Source of the DNA: an uncultured Lachnospiraceae bacterium
GTDB taxonomy: Bacteria > Bacillota > Clostridia > Lachnospirales > Lachnospiraceae
Assembly (NCBI GenBank): GCA_910579805.1
Contig: CAJTWM010000001.1
Span: forward strand, 1-64,000
Length of the DNA: 64,000 nucleotides
Direction: 5' to 3'
The notes below the pieces were generated by a model. That model saw only the letters and a list, made by a program, of their open reading frames with translations. It made no database searches and had not been told where the DNA came from. A program made the position numbers and the translations under genes. Shown one piece after another: positions 17,499 to 25,763 of the stretch (positions are counted from its first letter, which is position 1; every line of letters begins with the position of its first letter).

Positions 17499-17993
17499 TT
17501 ATTTCCACAGATCCGAATATACCTTTCTCTGTCCTTCTATAAACTGATCCGGACATGCTGCGATCCATTTTAAGTATCCGGCGTCATCTTCCTTTTTCTC
17601 TCCGTTATCGATCACATATCCTTCCGGAAGGTAGCAACGGTAGAGCAGGGAAATAAAATGTCCCCTGATCTCCTCCCCAATGATGATCTCATTGACGGCC
17701 AAAGGTTCTTTTTCGAATTTCACTTCCGCCTGCAGTTCCTGTATGCCGACTTTTTGTATACGGGTAAAAATATTCTCCTTAAATCTGATGATTCCGCCGG
17801 GAATATGCCATCCCTGCCCGCACACGTCGTCGCGCCATGCCATTAATACCGCCCCGCTTTCGTTTCTGACCAGCAGATCCACATTGATCAGCGGCGTAAT
17901 GGTAGACACATAGGTAAATACCTCTTCCGGAAGCCCTTCTTTCGGGTTCTTAACCTTTTGCTTCATCTTCTCAATAATCTCTTCTAAGTTCAT
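17499..17993 (-). CDS. Nudix hydrolase, GDP-mannose mannosyl hydrolase-like
   Basis: A 164-residue Nudix-fold protein. GWHIPGGIIRFKENIFTRIQ followed by VGIQELQAEV is a degenerate Nudix box: the Gx5E half is kept but the REUXEE half reads KVGIQE. That degeneration is characteristic of Gmm-type enzymes, which cleave GDP-mannose or other NDP-hexoses by direct sugar transfer to water. A role in NDP-sugar turnover is likely, but the substrate is unknown. The ATG at 17993 is preceded by GGGAG at five bases and by a hairpin element; the reading frame stays open upstream through that element, but those codons do not resemble the family. Confidence 0.78.
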   Translation of the reverse strand: MNLEEIIEKMKQKVKNPKEGLPEEVFTYVSTITPLINVDLLVRNESGAVLMAWRDDVCGQGWHIPGGIIRFKENIFTRIQKVGIQELQAEVKFEKEPLAVNEIIIGEEIRGHFISLLYRCYLPEGYVIDNGEKKEDDAGYLKWIAACPDQFIEGQRKVYSDLWK

Positions 17994-17998
17994 CCCAA

Positions 17999-18029
17999 CT
18001 CCCATCTGCCCGCTTTGCGGGCGTGCAAA
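17999..18029 (-). repeat. Hairpin-GATGGGAG leader element (copy e)
   Basis: Minus strand TTTGCACGCCCGC, loop AAA, GCGGGC, then AGATGGGAG directly before the Nudix start. The arms GCCCGC and GCGGGC pair perfectly. Related copies precede the genes starting at 28354, 48795, 50821 and, more weakly, 56630. Just upstream (18030-18060) a second ATGGGAGTCGG follows GGGCAGA, apparently a partial duplication of the same sequence. Confidence 0.65.
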
Positions 18030-18106
18030 CCGACTCCCATGATTCTGCCCTGCGGAATTTCGAATCCGGACGGGAAATGCCTCCCACGTTATTTTCCGAC
18101 AGGGTA

Positions 18107-19246
18107 TCATAAAACGATATAATCATTTTCCGTATTCATCCGCTCCAATTGTTCCCGTATCTCTTCACTGTTGAGTATGGAGCAGATCAGCACGGTATAT
18201 TTTTTGTCTTGTAAAAATTCCGGCGCATAGATCGTCCGCCCATACAGTTCACGCCCCTGTTTTATTTTATTATTGTCTATGAAACCTTTGATCCTGCATT
18301 TTCCTAAATCCGTCGTGGCGATCAGATTCATAACAAAAGCGCCTGTTCCCCAAATAATGATCTCTCTTTGGTCCCCGATCAGCCCTGCGATGATTTGGGA
18401 GATTCTTTCCTCTTTTCCCCTCTGCGTCCCAAAATATTCGTCAACCGCCCGCCATGTGATATCATCTTTTCTAACTTCATTCGATACGCCTGCTTTCTTA
18501 TAGCATCGAAATAACTCGTCCTTTACCCTTTTTTCCGCGACGCTCTGCATCCCGTACCGGTTCAGTAAATTATCCAGCGAAATACCGGAAAAATAGTTGA
18601 TATGCTCTAAATTAAAATGGTGGGGTATGATTTCTTTTGTATGCTTTCCCAAAACAGAGTAATCCGGAATATTAACGACAAACGTCCCGTCCCCTTTCAA
18701 CAATCTGCGCACGTTCGATATTCCTTTTCCGGGATCTAATAAATGCTCTATTACCCCGATCAGGGTAATAAAATCATAGGTTTCTTCTTCCTCCAGAACA
18801 GGCTGATAAATATTTCCTATATAAGACCGGATCCCCGCCTTTTTTAATCTTTCCACGCTTTCGCCCGACGGATCCATTCCGGTAACGAACGTATAACCGT
18901 TCTTCTTAAGCGCCACTTCAAATCTGCCGTTTCCGGATCCTATATTCAGTATGGAGGAATCTTTCCGGCAATACGCGGTCAAAAATTCTTCCAAGGTATC
19001 ATAGCTTAGTGAATTGTCACATTTACTGTCGTCCCCATAAAAATTACAGTGGGAGTAATACCAGTCATAATCCTCCATCCCTGCTTTGGTATCGCTGTAT
19101 ACCATCCCGCAGTCCTCGCAGACCGCCACATGATAAGAATCCGGCAAATGATAATCCTCAGGAACTTTCATGATAACTTTATGGATCGTTTTTGATCTTT
19201 TTCCTCCGCATACAGGACAATACCTATTTTTACTATGTTCAGACAT
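18107..19246 (-). CDS. SAM-dependent C-methyltransferase-like protein (zinc-binding)
   Basis: A 379-residue protein in three parts. An N-terminal zinc-binding domain has CPVCGG and CEDCGMVYSD. A class I methyltransferase follows (SSILNIGSGNGRFEVALKK, IGVIEHLLDP, FVVNIPDYSVLGKHT). A C-terminal Rossmann-like module (REIIIWGTGAFVMNLIA, GFIDNNKIKQGR) completes it. This order is that of sugar C-methyltransferases such as NovU/TylCIII and their relatives (PF08421, Methyltransf_23, PF08484), which methylate C-3 of NDP-4-ketosugars. A C-methylated deoxysugar is therefore possible, though other methyl acceptors cannot be excluded. Confidence 0.78.
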   Translation of the reverse strand: MSEHSKNRYCPVCGGKRSKTIHKVIMKVPEDYHLPDSYHVAVCEDCGMVYSDTKAGMEDYDWYYSHCNFYGDDSKCDNSLSYDTLEEFLTAYCRKDSSILNIGSGNGRFEVALKKNGYTFVTGMDPSGESVERLKKAGIRSYIGNIYQPVLEEEETYDFITLIGVIEHLLDPGKGISNVRRLLKGDGTFVVNIPDYSVLGKHTKEIIPHHFNLEHINYFSGISLDNLLNRYGMQSVAEKRVKDELFRCYKKAGVSNEVRKDDITWRAVDEYFGTQRGKEERISQIIAGLIGDQREIIIWGTGAFVMNLIATTDLGKCRIKGFIDNNKIKQGRELYGRTIYAPEFLQDKKYTVLICSILNSEEIREQLERMNTENDYIVL

Positions 19247-19252
19247 GCCGCG

Positions 19253-20188
19253 TTATGACTCCTTTCTGTACCAGTCGATGGTTTTGGCAATTCCTTCCTC
19301 GAAAGAATATTTTGGCACAAATCCTGTGTCTTCCTTTAGTTTTGAGATATCCGCCTCCAAATGCATGATCTGTCCGTCCCCATAGGATTTCTTACCGATT
19401 CCTAATGTAAGCTCCCGGTCTATCCTGTCGCGGATTATGGAAACGTACTCCTTTACCTGCCGCGGGGCCCCGCTCCCGACGCAGTAGATCCCGCTGTCCC
19501 TTGCCGTTTGGGCAATCAGCCATAAAGCGTGTACCGCATCCTCCGAATACAGATAGTCCCATACCTGTTCGCAGGGCGTCAGAACGGGTTCTTCCCCCTT
19601 CAACAAAGTACGGATCACATACGACGTCAGGATATAATCATTTTCATACGGCCCGTAAACGGCAAAGATCCTCGCCCAGTTGCACCTCATTTTGTTTTGC
19701 CTGCAATATTCCGCTGCCAGTCGTCCGGCAGCCAGTTTAGCGATCCCGTATAATGTTTCCGGCCTTTCCTGCGTCGTTTCATCGATTTTTTTATTTAATA
19801 CCCCGTATTCAGCCTGGGAACCGGCGCCGACAAATACCTTGCAGCCTAATTGCTTTGCGAAGGAAGCCGCCTTTAAAGTCGAAAGGATATTTTCCTCCTG
19901 CAAAAAAGGATCGTTGCGTCCCTCGTCCCCGGTATGGGTCCATGCCAGATGAAAACACACGTCATACGTTTCCCGTATCCGTTCCGGCAGCTTGTCGATC
20001 TGCGTAATATCGCATTCTACTACCTTAACCAGCTCATGGACGGGAATCTGTTTCCTGTTCCGGGAATCGGGACGGACGACCGCCAATACATGCACATTGT
20101 TATCGATGCATTCCCTGACCAACATCGTTCCAAGCGGACCGCTTGCGCCGGTGACCGCTGCCCTTTTAATCTGTCCATGCCATTCCAT
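19253..20188 (-). CDS. Extended SDR, CDP-abequose/paratose synthase-like reductase
   Basis: A 311-residue NAD(P)-dependent sugar epimerase/reductase. Visible are the dinucleotide-binding VTGASGPLGTMLV, FHLAWTH, FVGAGSQAEYG and the active-site YGIAK (YxxxK). The protein resembles the reductases that finish CDP-3,6-dideoxyhexoses (RfbJ/RfbS) and YerF, which reduces the branched ketone in yersiniose synthesis. The locus carries rfbF, rfbG, rfbH and an ALS-type ThDP enzyme, so a terminal 4-keto or side-chain reduction is the best guess. A plain C-4 epimerase is possible. Confidence 0.8.
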   Translation of the reverse strand: MEWHGQIKRAAVTGASGPLGTMLVRECIDNNVHVLAVVRPDSRNRKQIPVHELVKVVECDITQIDKLPERIRETYDVCFHLAWTHTGDEGRNDPFLQEENILSTLKAASFAKQLGCKVFVGAGSQAEYGVLNKKIDETTQERPETLYGIAKLAAGRLAAEYCRQNKMRCNWARIFAVYGPYENDYILTSYVIRTLLKGEEPVLTPCEQVWDYLYSEDAVHALWLIAQTARDSGIYCVGSGAPRQVKEYVSIIRDRIDRELTLGIGKKSYGDGQIMHLEADISKLKEDTGFVPKYSFEEGIAKTIDWYRKES

Positions 20189-20194
20189 CGCTCT

Positions 20195-21226
20195 TTACTC
20201 TATTTCTTTCCATTCATATTTTTTCTTTAATTCTTCCGCATAACCGCTGATATCGTCTTCGGGGAACATGCGGAAATCATTGATCCCACATTCTTCGCAG
20301 GCCTGACACACATTGCCCCGTCCGCCCAACATCTGCTGCCTAAATTCCGTATATCCTTTTCCGTTCCATATCTCGACCAGACTTTTATTGTTACAGTCGT
20401 CTAAAATTCTCGGATAATAGATTGCGTGACACCCTACCACTTTTCCGTCCGGATTGATCTGCATGGAATAAAATGCCTGCGGACACACATGAATGCGTTT
20501 CACCGGCAGACCGAACTGGGTTTTTAAATTCTGCGCTTCGTACAGTTCGTCGTTAAATGCGACATCCGAAAATATCGGCACCGTATTTTCAATACCGATC
20601 GTGTCGCATATGTCCCCAAACAGATCCAGGTATCTTTTTCTGTCTTCTTCGCCGTCCAGGGCAATATCTACGATTTTAAGATACATCTGGGTATCCGTCT
20701 TATGTTCATAAAAATAACGGATATTTTCCACAAATTCCTGAAAGTCCAATTCTATCCCGCTGATATCCCGGTATTTTCCGGCGCTTGTCCCCTGTAAGGA
20801 AATGACCAGCCTGTCAAGTCCCGCCGCAATCAATTCGTCGGACATTCGGTGCGTCAGCAGGGAACCGTTGGTTAGCAGCTCTATTGTATTTGCGATCCGC
20901 GCTTCTTTCGCCCTCTTTATCATTTTTGTAATGTCTTTATGCAAAAGAGGCTCCCCCATTCCGACAAACCGCAGGGTCTTTACCTTTTCCGGAAACTGCG
21001 CCAGATCGTCGATACATTTTTCATACAGTCCGTATTCCATGACCGGCCATTCCGTAACAAACTTCCTTTCTTTTTTCGGAATGGAATGATGACAATATTT
21101 GCAGGTAAAATTACATGCATAGATCGGAAAGATCTGTACCAAATAGGGCGTCGACAACGGAAGGTTTTCCGCCAGATTGTGTCTTTTCCCTCCCGGCGCC
21201 TCACTGTTTAATAACCTTGCTTTCAT
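20195..21226 (-). CDS. Radical SAM/SPASM protein
   Basis: A 343-residue radical SAM protein with the cluster motif C38-x3-C42-x2-C45 (CNFTCKYC), FVGMGEPLLHKD as the GGE-like motif and LLTNGSLLT. C-terminal cysteines (CPQAF, VVGCHAIYY, CQACEEC) are of SPASM type and would hold auxiliary iron-sulfur clusters. It is paralogous to the protein at 32359-33339. The ATG at 21226 is chosen over an overlapping GTG at 21235 because GGAG is too close to the GTG. The next gene upstream is a second radical SAM gene. Substrate unknown; SPASM enzymes modify peptides or sugars. Confidence 0.82.
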   Translation of the reverse strand: MKARLLNSEAPGGKRHNLAENLPLSTPYLVQIFPIYACNFTCKYCHHSIPKKERKFVTEWPVMEYGLYEKCIDDLAQFPEKVKTLRFVGMGEPLLHKDITKMIKRAKEARIANTIELLTNGSLLTHRMSDELIAAGLDRLVISLQGTSAGKYRDISGIELDFQEFVENIRYFYEHKTDTQMYLKIVDIALDGEEDRKRYLDLFGDICDTIGIENTVPIFSDVAFNDELYEAQNLKTQFGLPVKRIHVCPQAFYSMQINPDGKVVGCHAIYYPRILDDCNNKSLVEIWNGKGYTEFRQQMLGGRGNVCQACEECGINDFRMFPEDDISGYAEELKKKYEWKEIE

Positions 21227-21231
21227 TGCGG

Positions 21232-22326
21232 TCACTTCTCCTTAAACATTTCGTGGAACGGAATCTTTGTCGCGGCTTCTTCGCCGAATACCTCGTCCGA
21301 ATTTACGGGAAGTTCATGATTATATACGCACTTTTCAATATATTTGCAGATAAAATCCCTATCCTGTGCAATCGAACATACGTCCACATGCTCACCAAAA
21401 TATTTGATGCCAAATCCTCTTTCGATAATGTCCTTTAACGGTTCGTTGAAAATGTTTCCGATGGAAACATGAATGTACGGACAGGGCAGAACATCCCCGT
21501 ACTGGGTCACGGAAAACATTCCCTTTACCGCAATACATCCCATCTCCAGACCGTATCCCGGCGTCAGGTGTGAAAATACATTATATTTCTTTTCCAACGT
21601 ATTAAAATACTTTAAGTCGTCGTCATCGATCAGGATGTCGTACTGTCCTTCCCACTCTCCTACCGGTTTTGCGAAGGAAACGAACACGCCGATATCCATA
21701 TTATTAAAATATTCCACAAAACGGATAAATTCATCGGTATGCAGTCTCTGCTTGGTCACGACCGTCTGTATGAAAATATCCATTCCGGTCTCCTTACATG
21801 CCTTTACCGCATCCATGGTACGTTTAAATGAACCCGGATGCGCCCTGAACGTGTCATGGCCTTCTTCTTCCAGACTATCGATGGACAACTGTACCCTGTC
21901 CACCCCGATCTCCTTTAAATGTCTTGCCTTTTCTACGTCCAGAAGCCACCCGTTGCTGTCTATATTAATATAGAATTTCTGCGGGTCGATGGCTTCCACG
22001 ATCTGATCCAGATCTTTAAATACCAAAGGCTCGCCGCCCGTGATGACAAATCTGGCCAGACCCAGTTCATCGGCCTGTCTCGCCAGTTCGCGAACATCGT
22101 CTACGTTCATGGAATGATTGCTGTTCTTTCCCCTGAATCGTTTAATCGAGCAATGGGTACAATGAAAATTACATTCATAGTTGTACTGCATCTGTATAAT
22201 TGCAATCGATTCCCCTCTTTTTATCTTCTCTTCAAATTTTTGAATTTTTTCGTATACATACGGTTTTTTCTCTTTCAGGCTGTTTCTTTTTTTATTTTCC
22301 CTATCCGTTAATTTCGTCCCGCTCAT
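21232..22326 (-). CDS. Radical SAM/SPASM protein
   Basis: A 364-residue radical SAM protein. The cluster motif is C52-x3-C56-x2-C59 (CNFHCTHC), followed by FVITGGEPLVFKD and VQLSIDSLEEEGHD. The C-terminal SPASM-like region runs GCIAVKGMFSVTQYGDVLPC, then PYIHVSIGNI and further cysteines. It is paralogous to the protein at 33618-34640, which has the same C-terminal pattern (GDVLPCSYLHMKLGNI). AAAGGAG precedes the ATG. Its reaction is not known; with two radical SAM neighbours it probably acts on a biosynthetic intermediate of this module. Confidence 0.83.
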   Translation of the reverse strand: MSGTKLTDRENKKRNSLKEKKPYVYEKIQKFEEKIKRGESIAIIQMQYNYECNFHCTHCSIKRFRGKNSNHSMNVDDVRELARQADELGLARFVITGGEPLVFKDLDQIVEAIDPQKFYINIDSNGWLLDVEKARHLKEIGVDRVQLSIDSLEEEGHDTFRAHPGSFKRTMDAVKACKETGMDIFIQTVVTKQRLHTDEFIRFVEYFNNMDIGVFVSFAKPVGEWEGQYDILIDDDDLKYFNTLEKKYNVFSHLTPGYGLEMGCIAVKGMFSVTQYGDVLPCPYIHVSIGNIFNEPLKDIIERGFGIKYFGEHVDVCSIAQDRDFICKYIEKCVYNHELPVNSDEVFGEEAATKIPFHEMFKEK

Positions 22327-22372
22327 TTCAACTCTCCTTTCTTCCTTTACGTCCGTATCCTAAGTTTCCTTG

Positions 22373-24220
22373 TTATATGTCCGCTTTATCGTCCAATAAG
22401 GAACAGATATCGATCACCCTTTCCACATTCGGAAATTCATACTTGATCTGTAATGCGATTTGGTTATAATATGCCGAGATCGCGATCACCACAGCTTTAA
22501 TATCCTTATCCTTGATCGTCTTAGGGGCAAATACTTCTTTGGAATTTAGTACCAACTGCTGTTTGATCTCCGAACTGTCTACCGGGAAAATACGATCGTC
22601 GTTTAACTCTTTTACCAGATCAAAGATCCGGACGCTGTGATAGTTTAATCCCCAAATAGCTACTTTGCCGTACTTTTCACACAGCAAACCGATGTTTTTC
22701 CCGAAATGATCCAATAATTCTCCCGGAATCTCAATATTGTATCTTTGTCCGCAGTTTTCACAGGGCAGGAAGTTGGTCGCAAATAATTTTATTTTCTTCC
22801 AGTGGTTTTCCTTCCCGCAAACCGGACATGCTGCCTTCACATCGATTCTGGCATTGTCATAATCGACGTTCGACATTTCGATCTCGTCCAATGTCTTCGC
22901 CTTGGAAAAAGGATAGGTAACGATTCTCTGTATAATATCCTTGTACTCTTCCATACTCATTTTGGTATTATTTTTCTGGGGACAGCCGTCTTTCAAATAC
23001 TGTACCGGATCTTCTATGATCCCCTTTGCTTTTGCATTGCGGTAAAGGGAGCATCCGGGAAATACCGTAATCGTAGTTAAATTGATTTTATATTCCACAT
23101 GTTTTTCCCACCAATTCAGCGTATTCATTGCCGTTTCATAAGATTCCGCCTCGTCTCCGAATATAAATCCCCCTTCCAGCGGTATCCCGCTTCTATATAC
23201 CGTATCAAGGGTCTTTTCTATCTGTTCGATGGTGATATTTTTCTTCATGCTCTTCAACACGGTATTATCGGCGCTTTCCAAACCAAAGGACATGGTCGCG
23301 CAGCCGGATTCCCGGATGATGGGCAGGATCCACGGATCGATACTGTCCACCCGGAACTGCGCCCACCATTGTATGTGATAGGGCTTGATCCGTTCGCAGA
23401 ATTCCACGACTCTTTCATTGTTATAAGAAAAAAGTTCATCCGCCACGCAGACATAATTAATATGATATTTTTTTACATTATAATCCAGCTCTTCAAAAAA
23501 ATTATCCAACGAACGCTGTCTGTATTTCCTGCCTACGGTATGAAAGCAAAAAGAACATTGATAGGGACAGCTCCTGCTGCCCAGCATGAAAATCGTCCTT
23601 GTCGAGTTCATGCCGCTTACGCCCGGCGTTTCGTTAAAGCTCTTTTCCAACTCAAACCCGTCGTAATCCGGCCACGGAATCTCATCTATATTTTCGATTT
23701 CCTTTCTTTCGGGCGTGGTAAAGTAAGTACCGTCCGCCTTTTGAATGATCAGGCCGTCTACCTCTTCCAAGGGCCGTCCCTCCTCCAAAGCGCGGCACAG
23801 TTCTACGTCCGTGATCTCGCCTTCCCCGATAATGCCGGCCGTGCAGACCTCTAATGCCTTCATGGCGGCCTCCGGATCTCCGGTGATCAATCCCCCTCCG
23901 ACAAAAACAGGAATATCGGCGTCCACGCTTTTCACCGCATCCACCAACTGTTTGATCGGGTAATACTGGAAAGAAAGCCCGCCGGTCATGACCACATCTA
24001 TTTCATGTTCCCTGATCTGTTCCCGCATAAGGTATTCCACCTCGCCGGCATGGTGATTCAGATTAAACGTATAGATCTGAAAACCCGCCTTTTTCAAGGA
24101 CGCGCTGACATAGGGCAGTCCCAAAGGAAATGAATAACCGTCCCCTACTTTATTGACGATCCGGGGCATAACAAGTAAAAAATTCAACTTTCCCACTCCA
24201 AACTTCCTCCATTCGCTCAT
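22373..24220 (-). CDS. B12-binding-type radical SAM enzyme with zinc ribbon and Rossmann-like tail
   Basis: A 615-residue protein. Residues ~10-160 form a cobalamin-binding-like domain (LNFLLVMPRIV, VVMTGGLSFQYYP, VFVGGGLITGDPEAAMKAL) without the His-on DxHxxG motif, as in many class B radical SAM enzymes. The radical SAM cluster motif is C218-x3-C222-x2-C225 (CPYQCSFC). After the TIM-barrel part (SFGLESADNTVLKSMKKN, IFGDEAESYETAM) come a zinc ribbon (CPVCGKENH, CENCGQRY) and a Rossmann-like domain (KVAIWGLNYHSVRIFD). Class B enzymes typically methylate unactivated carbon or phosphorus centres. A C-methylation within the glycan pathway is a reasonable inference. AAGGAATAAAA precedes the ATG. 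Confidence 0.82.
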   Translation of the reverse strand: MSEWRKFGVGKLNFLLVMPRIVNKVGDGYSFPLGLPYVSASLKKAGFQIYTFNLNHHAGEVEYLMREQIREHEIDVVMTGGLSFQYYPIKQLVDAVKSVDADIPVFVGGGLITGDPEAAMKALEVCTAGIIGEGEITDVELCRALEEGRPLEEVDGLIIQKADGTYFTTPERKEIENIDEIPWPDYDGFELEKSFNETPGVSGMNSTRTIFMLGSRSCPYQCSFCFHTVGRKYRQRSLDNFFEELDYNVKKYHINYVCVADELFSYNNERVVEFCERIKPYHIQWWAQFRVDSIDPWILPIIRESGCATMSFGLESADNTVLKSMKKNITIEQIEKTLDTVYRSGIPLEGGFIFGDEAESYETAMNTLNWWEKHVEYKINLTTITVFPGCSLYRNAKAKGIIEDPVQYLKDGCPQKNNTKMSMEEYKDIIQRIVTYPFSKAKTLDEIEMSNVDYDNARIDVKAACPVCGKENHWKKIKLFATNFLPCENCGQRYNIEIPGELLDHFGKNIGLLCEKYGKVAIWGLNYHSVRIFDLVKELNDDRIFPVDSSEIKQQLVLNSKEVFAPKTIKDKDIKAVVIAISAYYNQIALQIKYEFPNVERVIDICSLLDDKADI

Positions 24221-24222
24221 TT

Positions 24223-25752
24223 TTATTCCTTGCCGTTGATTGCCGACAACATTTCTTTTGTAAGATGTACCGTAGTTTTTCTGGGACTTACAAATCGATC
24301 TTCCTCCGCATAATAAGAATCGTTCAGATAATGCATGGTAGAGATTTCTTCAAAAACGCATCCTTCCTTTGTGGAGAAACTATGCGCCACATTTCTTTCT
24401 ACCGTTATGATGTCCCCTTTATGCAGGATCTTCGTATCATGATCCAATAAAAGCGAAAGGTCGCCGTGCAGTACGACAAATGTTTCTTCCTTTTTTACAT
24501 GATAGTGGGACGGATGCTGCTGTCCCGGCAGTAAAACCAGTATTTTCTTACAATATTCGCGGTTTACGCAATTGATCATTGCCACTCCCGTTTCATGAAA
24601 ATGCCGCATCCCATAATGATGGGATAATTCACAACTGCTGCCCGTGGGTATCACCACGCTGCTTTCATTTAATAAGTTTATGATGTTTCCCACATTCCCT
24701 AATATCTCGTCGGAAACATTCTGTATGGACACGTCTTCGAGCATGACCGGCATATCTTTTTCGACCGTGTCTTTTACTATCTGGATCTTATTATATTTTG
24801 ACAGATCGCTTGCGACCAACTGGCCCGGCCTGCAGGGAAACGCTAAGTAAATATCTTCCCTGCCGACCGTCTGGCCCTTATGCAATACCTCTTTTACGAA
24901 AACGCCTCTTTTTAACGCTTCCAGATCCGATTTTTCCTTGTCCGTAGGCGTATATCTGGCTCCTGAAATACCGCAGGCTTCATAGGTTTCCCTTGCCGCT
25001 AAAAGCCATTGGTAAACCTGGCCGGGATTGGCGGAATATCCGTTTAATACAATATCCTCCGCAGGAACCCCTACATGTTTTTCAAAGATAACCGCCCCTT
25101 TTGCAACGGCCAGCTTAACCGGCAGCATATTGTCCGGATCCTCATGGGTAGAAAACCCGATCCGTAAATCCGGAAATTCCGTATGGTAATAGTCGATCTG
25201 ATTCATCTGCAGGTTACCGTTTGGCGTCGGATATTCCGCAATGCAGTGCATCAGGGATAATTCTATATTCCTGTTGCTAAAAAACTGCACCACTTTACCG
25301 ATCGTCTCCCTGTCGTTCCCTGCTCCCGATGCAATGACAGGCATCCCCTGTCCGCCGATTTTTTCAAGAAGGGGCCAATCGTTAAACGAACAACTGGCTA
25401 TTTTGATATAATCGTATTTCTGCTTCGCTATGACGTCCACCGACGCCTCGTCAAAGGGCGTGCATATTGCCAAAAATCCGTTATTCCTGACCTCGTCGAG
25501 CAGCTCTTCAAACTGCGCCGCCGATAATTTCGTATCCTGAAACCTTTTTACGTTTTTAATATCGTCCCGGTTCTGATAAGCCGGATGAATAAACGTATCC
25601 AGATCGCGGTACTGGAATTTGAATGCAAACTCAAATTCTTCAAATGGATCGCAGACTTTACGGATCTCCTTTATGATCCGTTTGCCATGCTCTACGCTGC
25701 CCTGATGGTTATTTGCCATTTCAAAAATAAACAAGGGTTTCTTTCTCTCCAC
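24223..25752 (-). CDS. NeuB-family synthase fused to a cupin domain
   Basis: A 509-residue fusion. Residues 1-~270 are a sialic/nonulosonic acid synthase TIM barrel (PLFIFEMANNHQGSVEHGKR, FKFQYRDLD, MHCIAEYPTP, GFSTHEDPD, VIFEKHVGV). An SAF/antifreeze-like segment follows (GQTVGREDIYLAFPCRPG). The last ~130 residues carry a cupin (SHYHVKKEETFVVLHGDLSL, GDIITVERNVAHSF) with metal-binding histidines. NeuB enzymes condense PEP with an amino sugar to give a 2-keto-3-deoxynonulosonic acid. No CMP-nonulosonate synthetase or other Neu/Pse/Leg gene is seen here, so the substrate may differ from the usual ones. The GTG at 25752 is chosen because GGAGG lies seven bases upstream. Confidence 0.83.
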   Translation of the reverse strand: MERKKPLFIFEMANNHQGSVEHGKRIIKEIRKVCDPFEEFEFAFKFQYRDLDTFIHPAYQNRDDIKNVKRFQDTKLSAAQFEELLDEVRNNGFLAICTPFDEASVDVIAKQKYDYIKIASCSFNDWPLLEKIGGQGMPVIASGAGNDRETIGKVVQFFSNRNIELSLMHCIAEYPTPNGNLQMNQIDYYHTEFPDLRIGFSTHEDPDNMLPVKLAVAKGAVIFEKHVGVPAEDIVLNGYSANPGQVYQWLLAARETYEACGISGARYTPTDKEKSDLEALKRGVFVKEVLHKGQTVGREDIYLAFPCRPGQLVASDLSKYNKIQIVKDTVEKDMPVMLEDVSIQNVSDEILGNVGNIINLLNESSVVIPTGSSCELSHHYGMRHFHETGVAMINCVNREYCKKILVLLPGQQHPSHYHVKKEETFVVLHGDLSLLLDHDTKILHKGDIITVERNVAHSFSTKEGCVFEEISTMHYLNDSYYAEEDRFVSPRKTTVHLTKEMLSAINGKE

Positions 25753-25763
25753 TTTACGCCCTC

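Noticed and set aside
23099-23854. Plus-strand open frame opposite the B12-type radical SAM gene
   Set aside because: Antisense shadow with no start signals or recognisable motifs.
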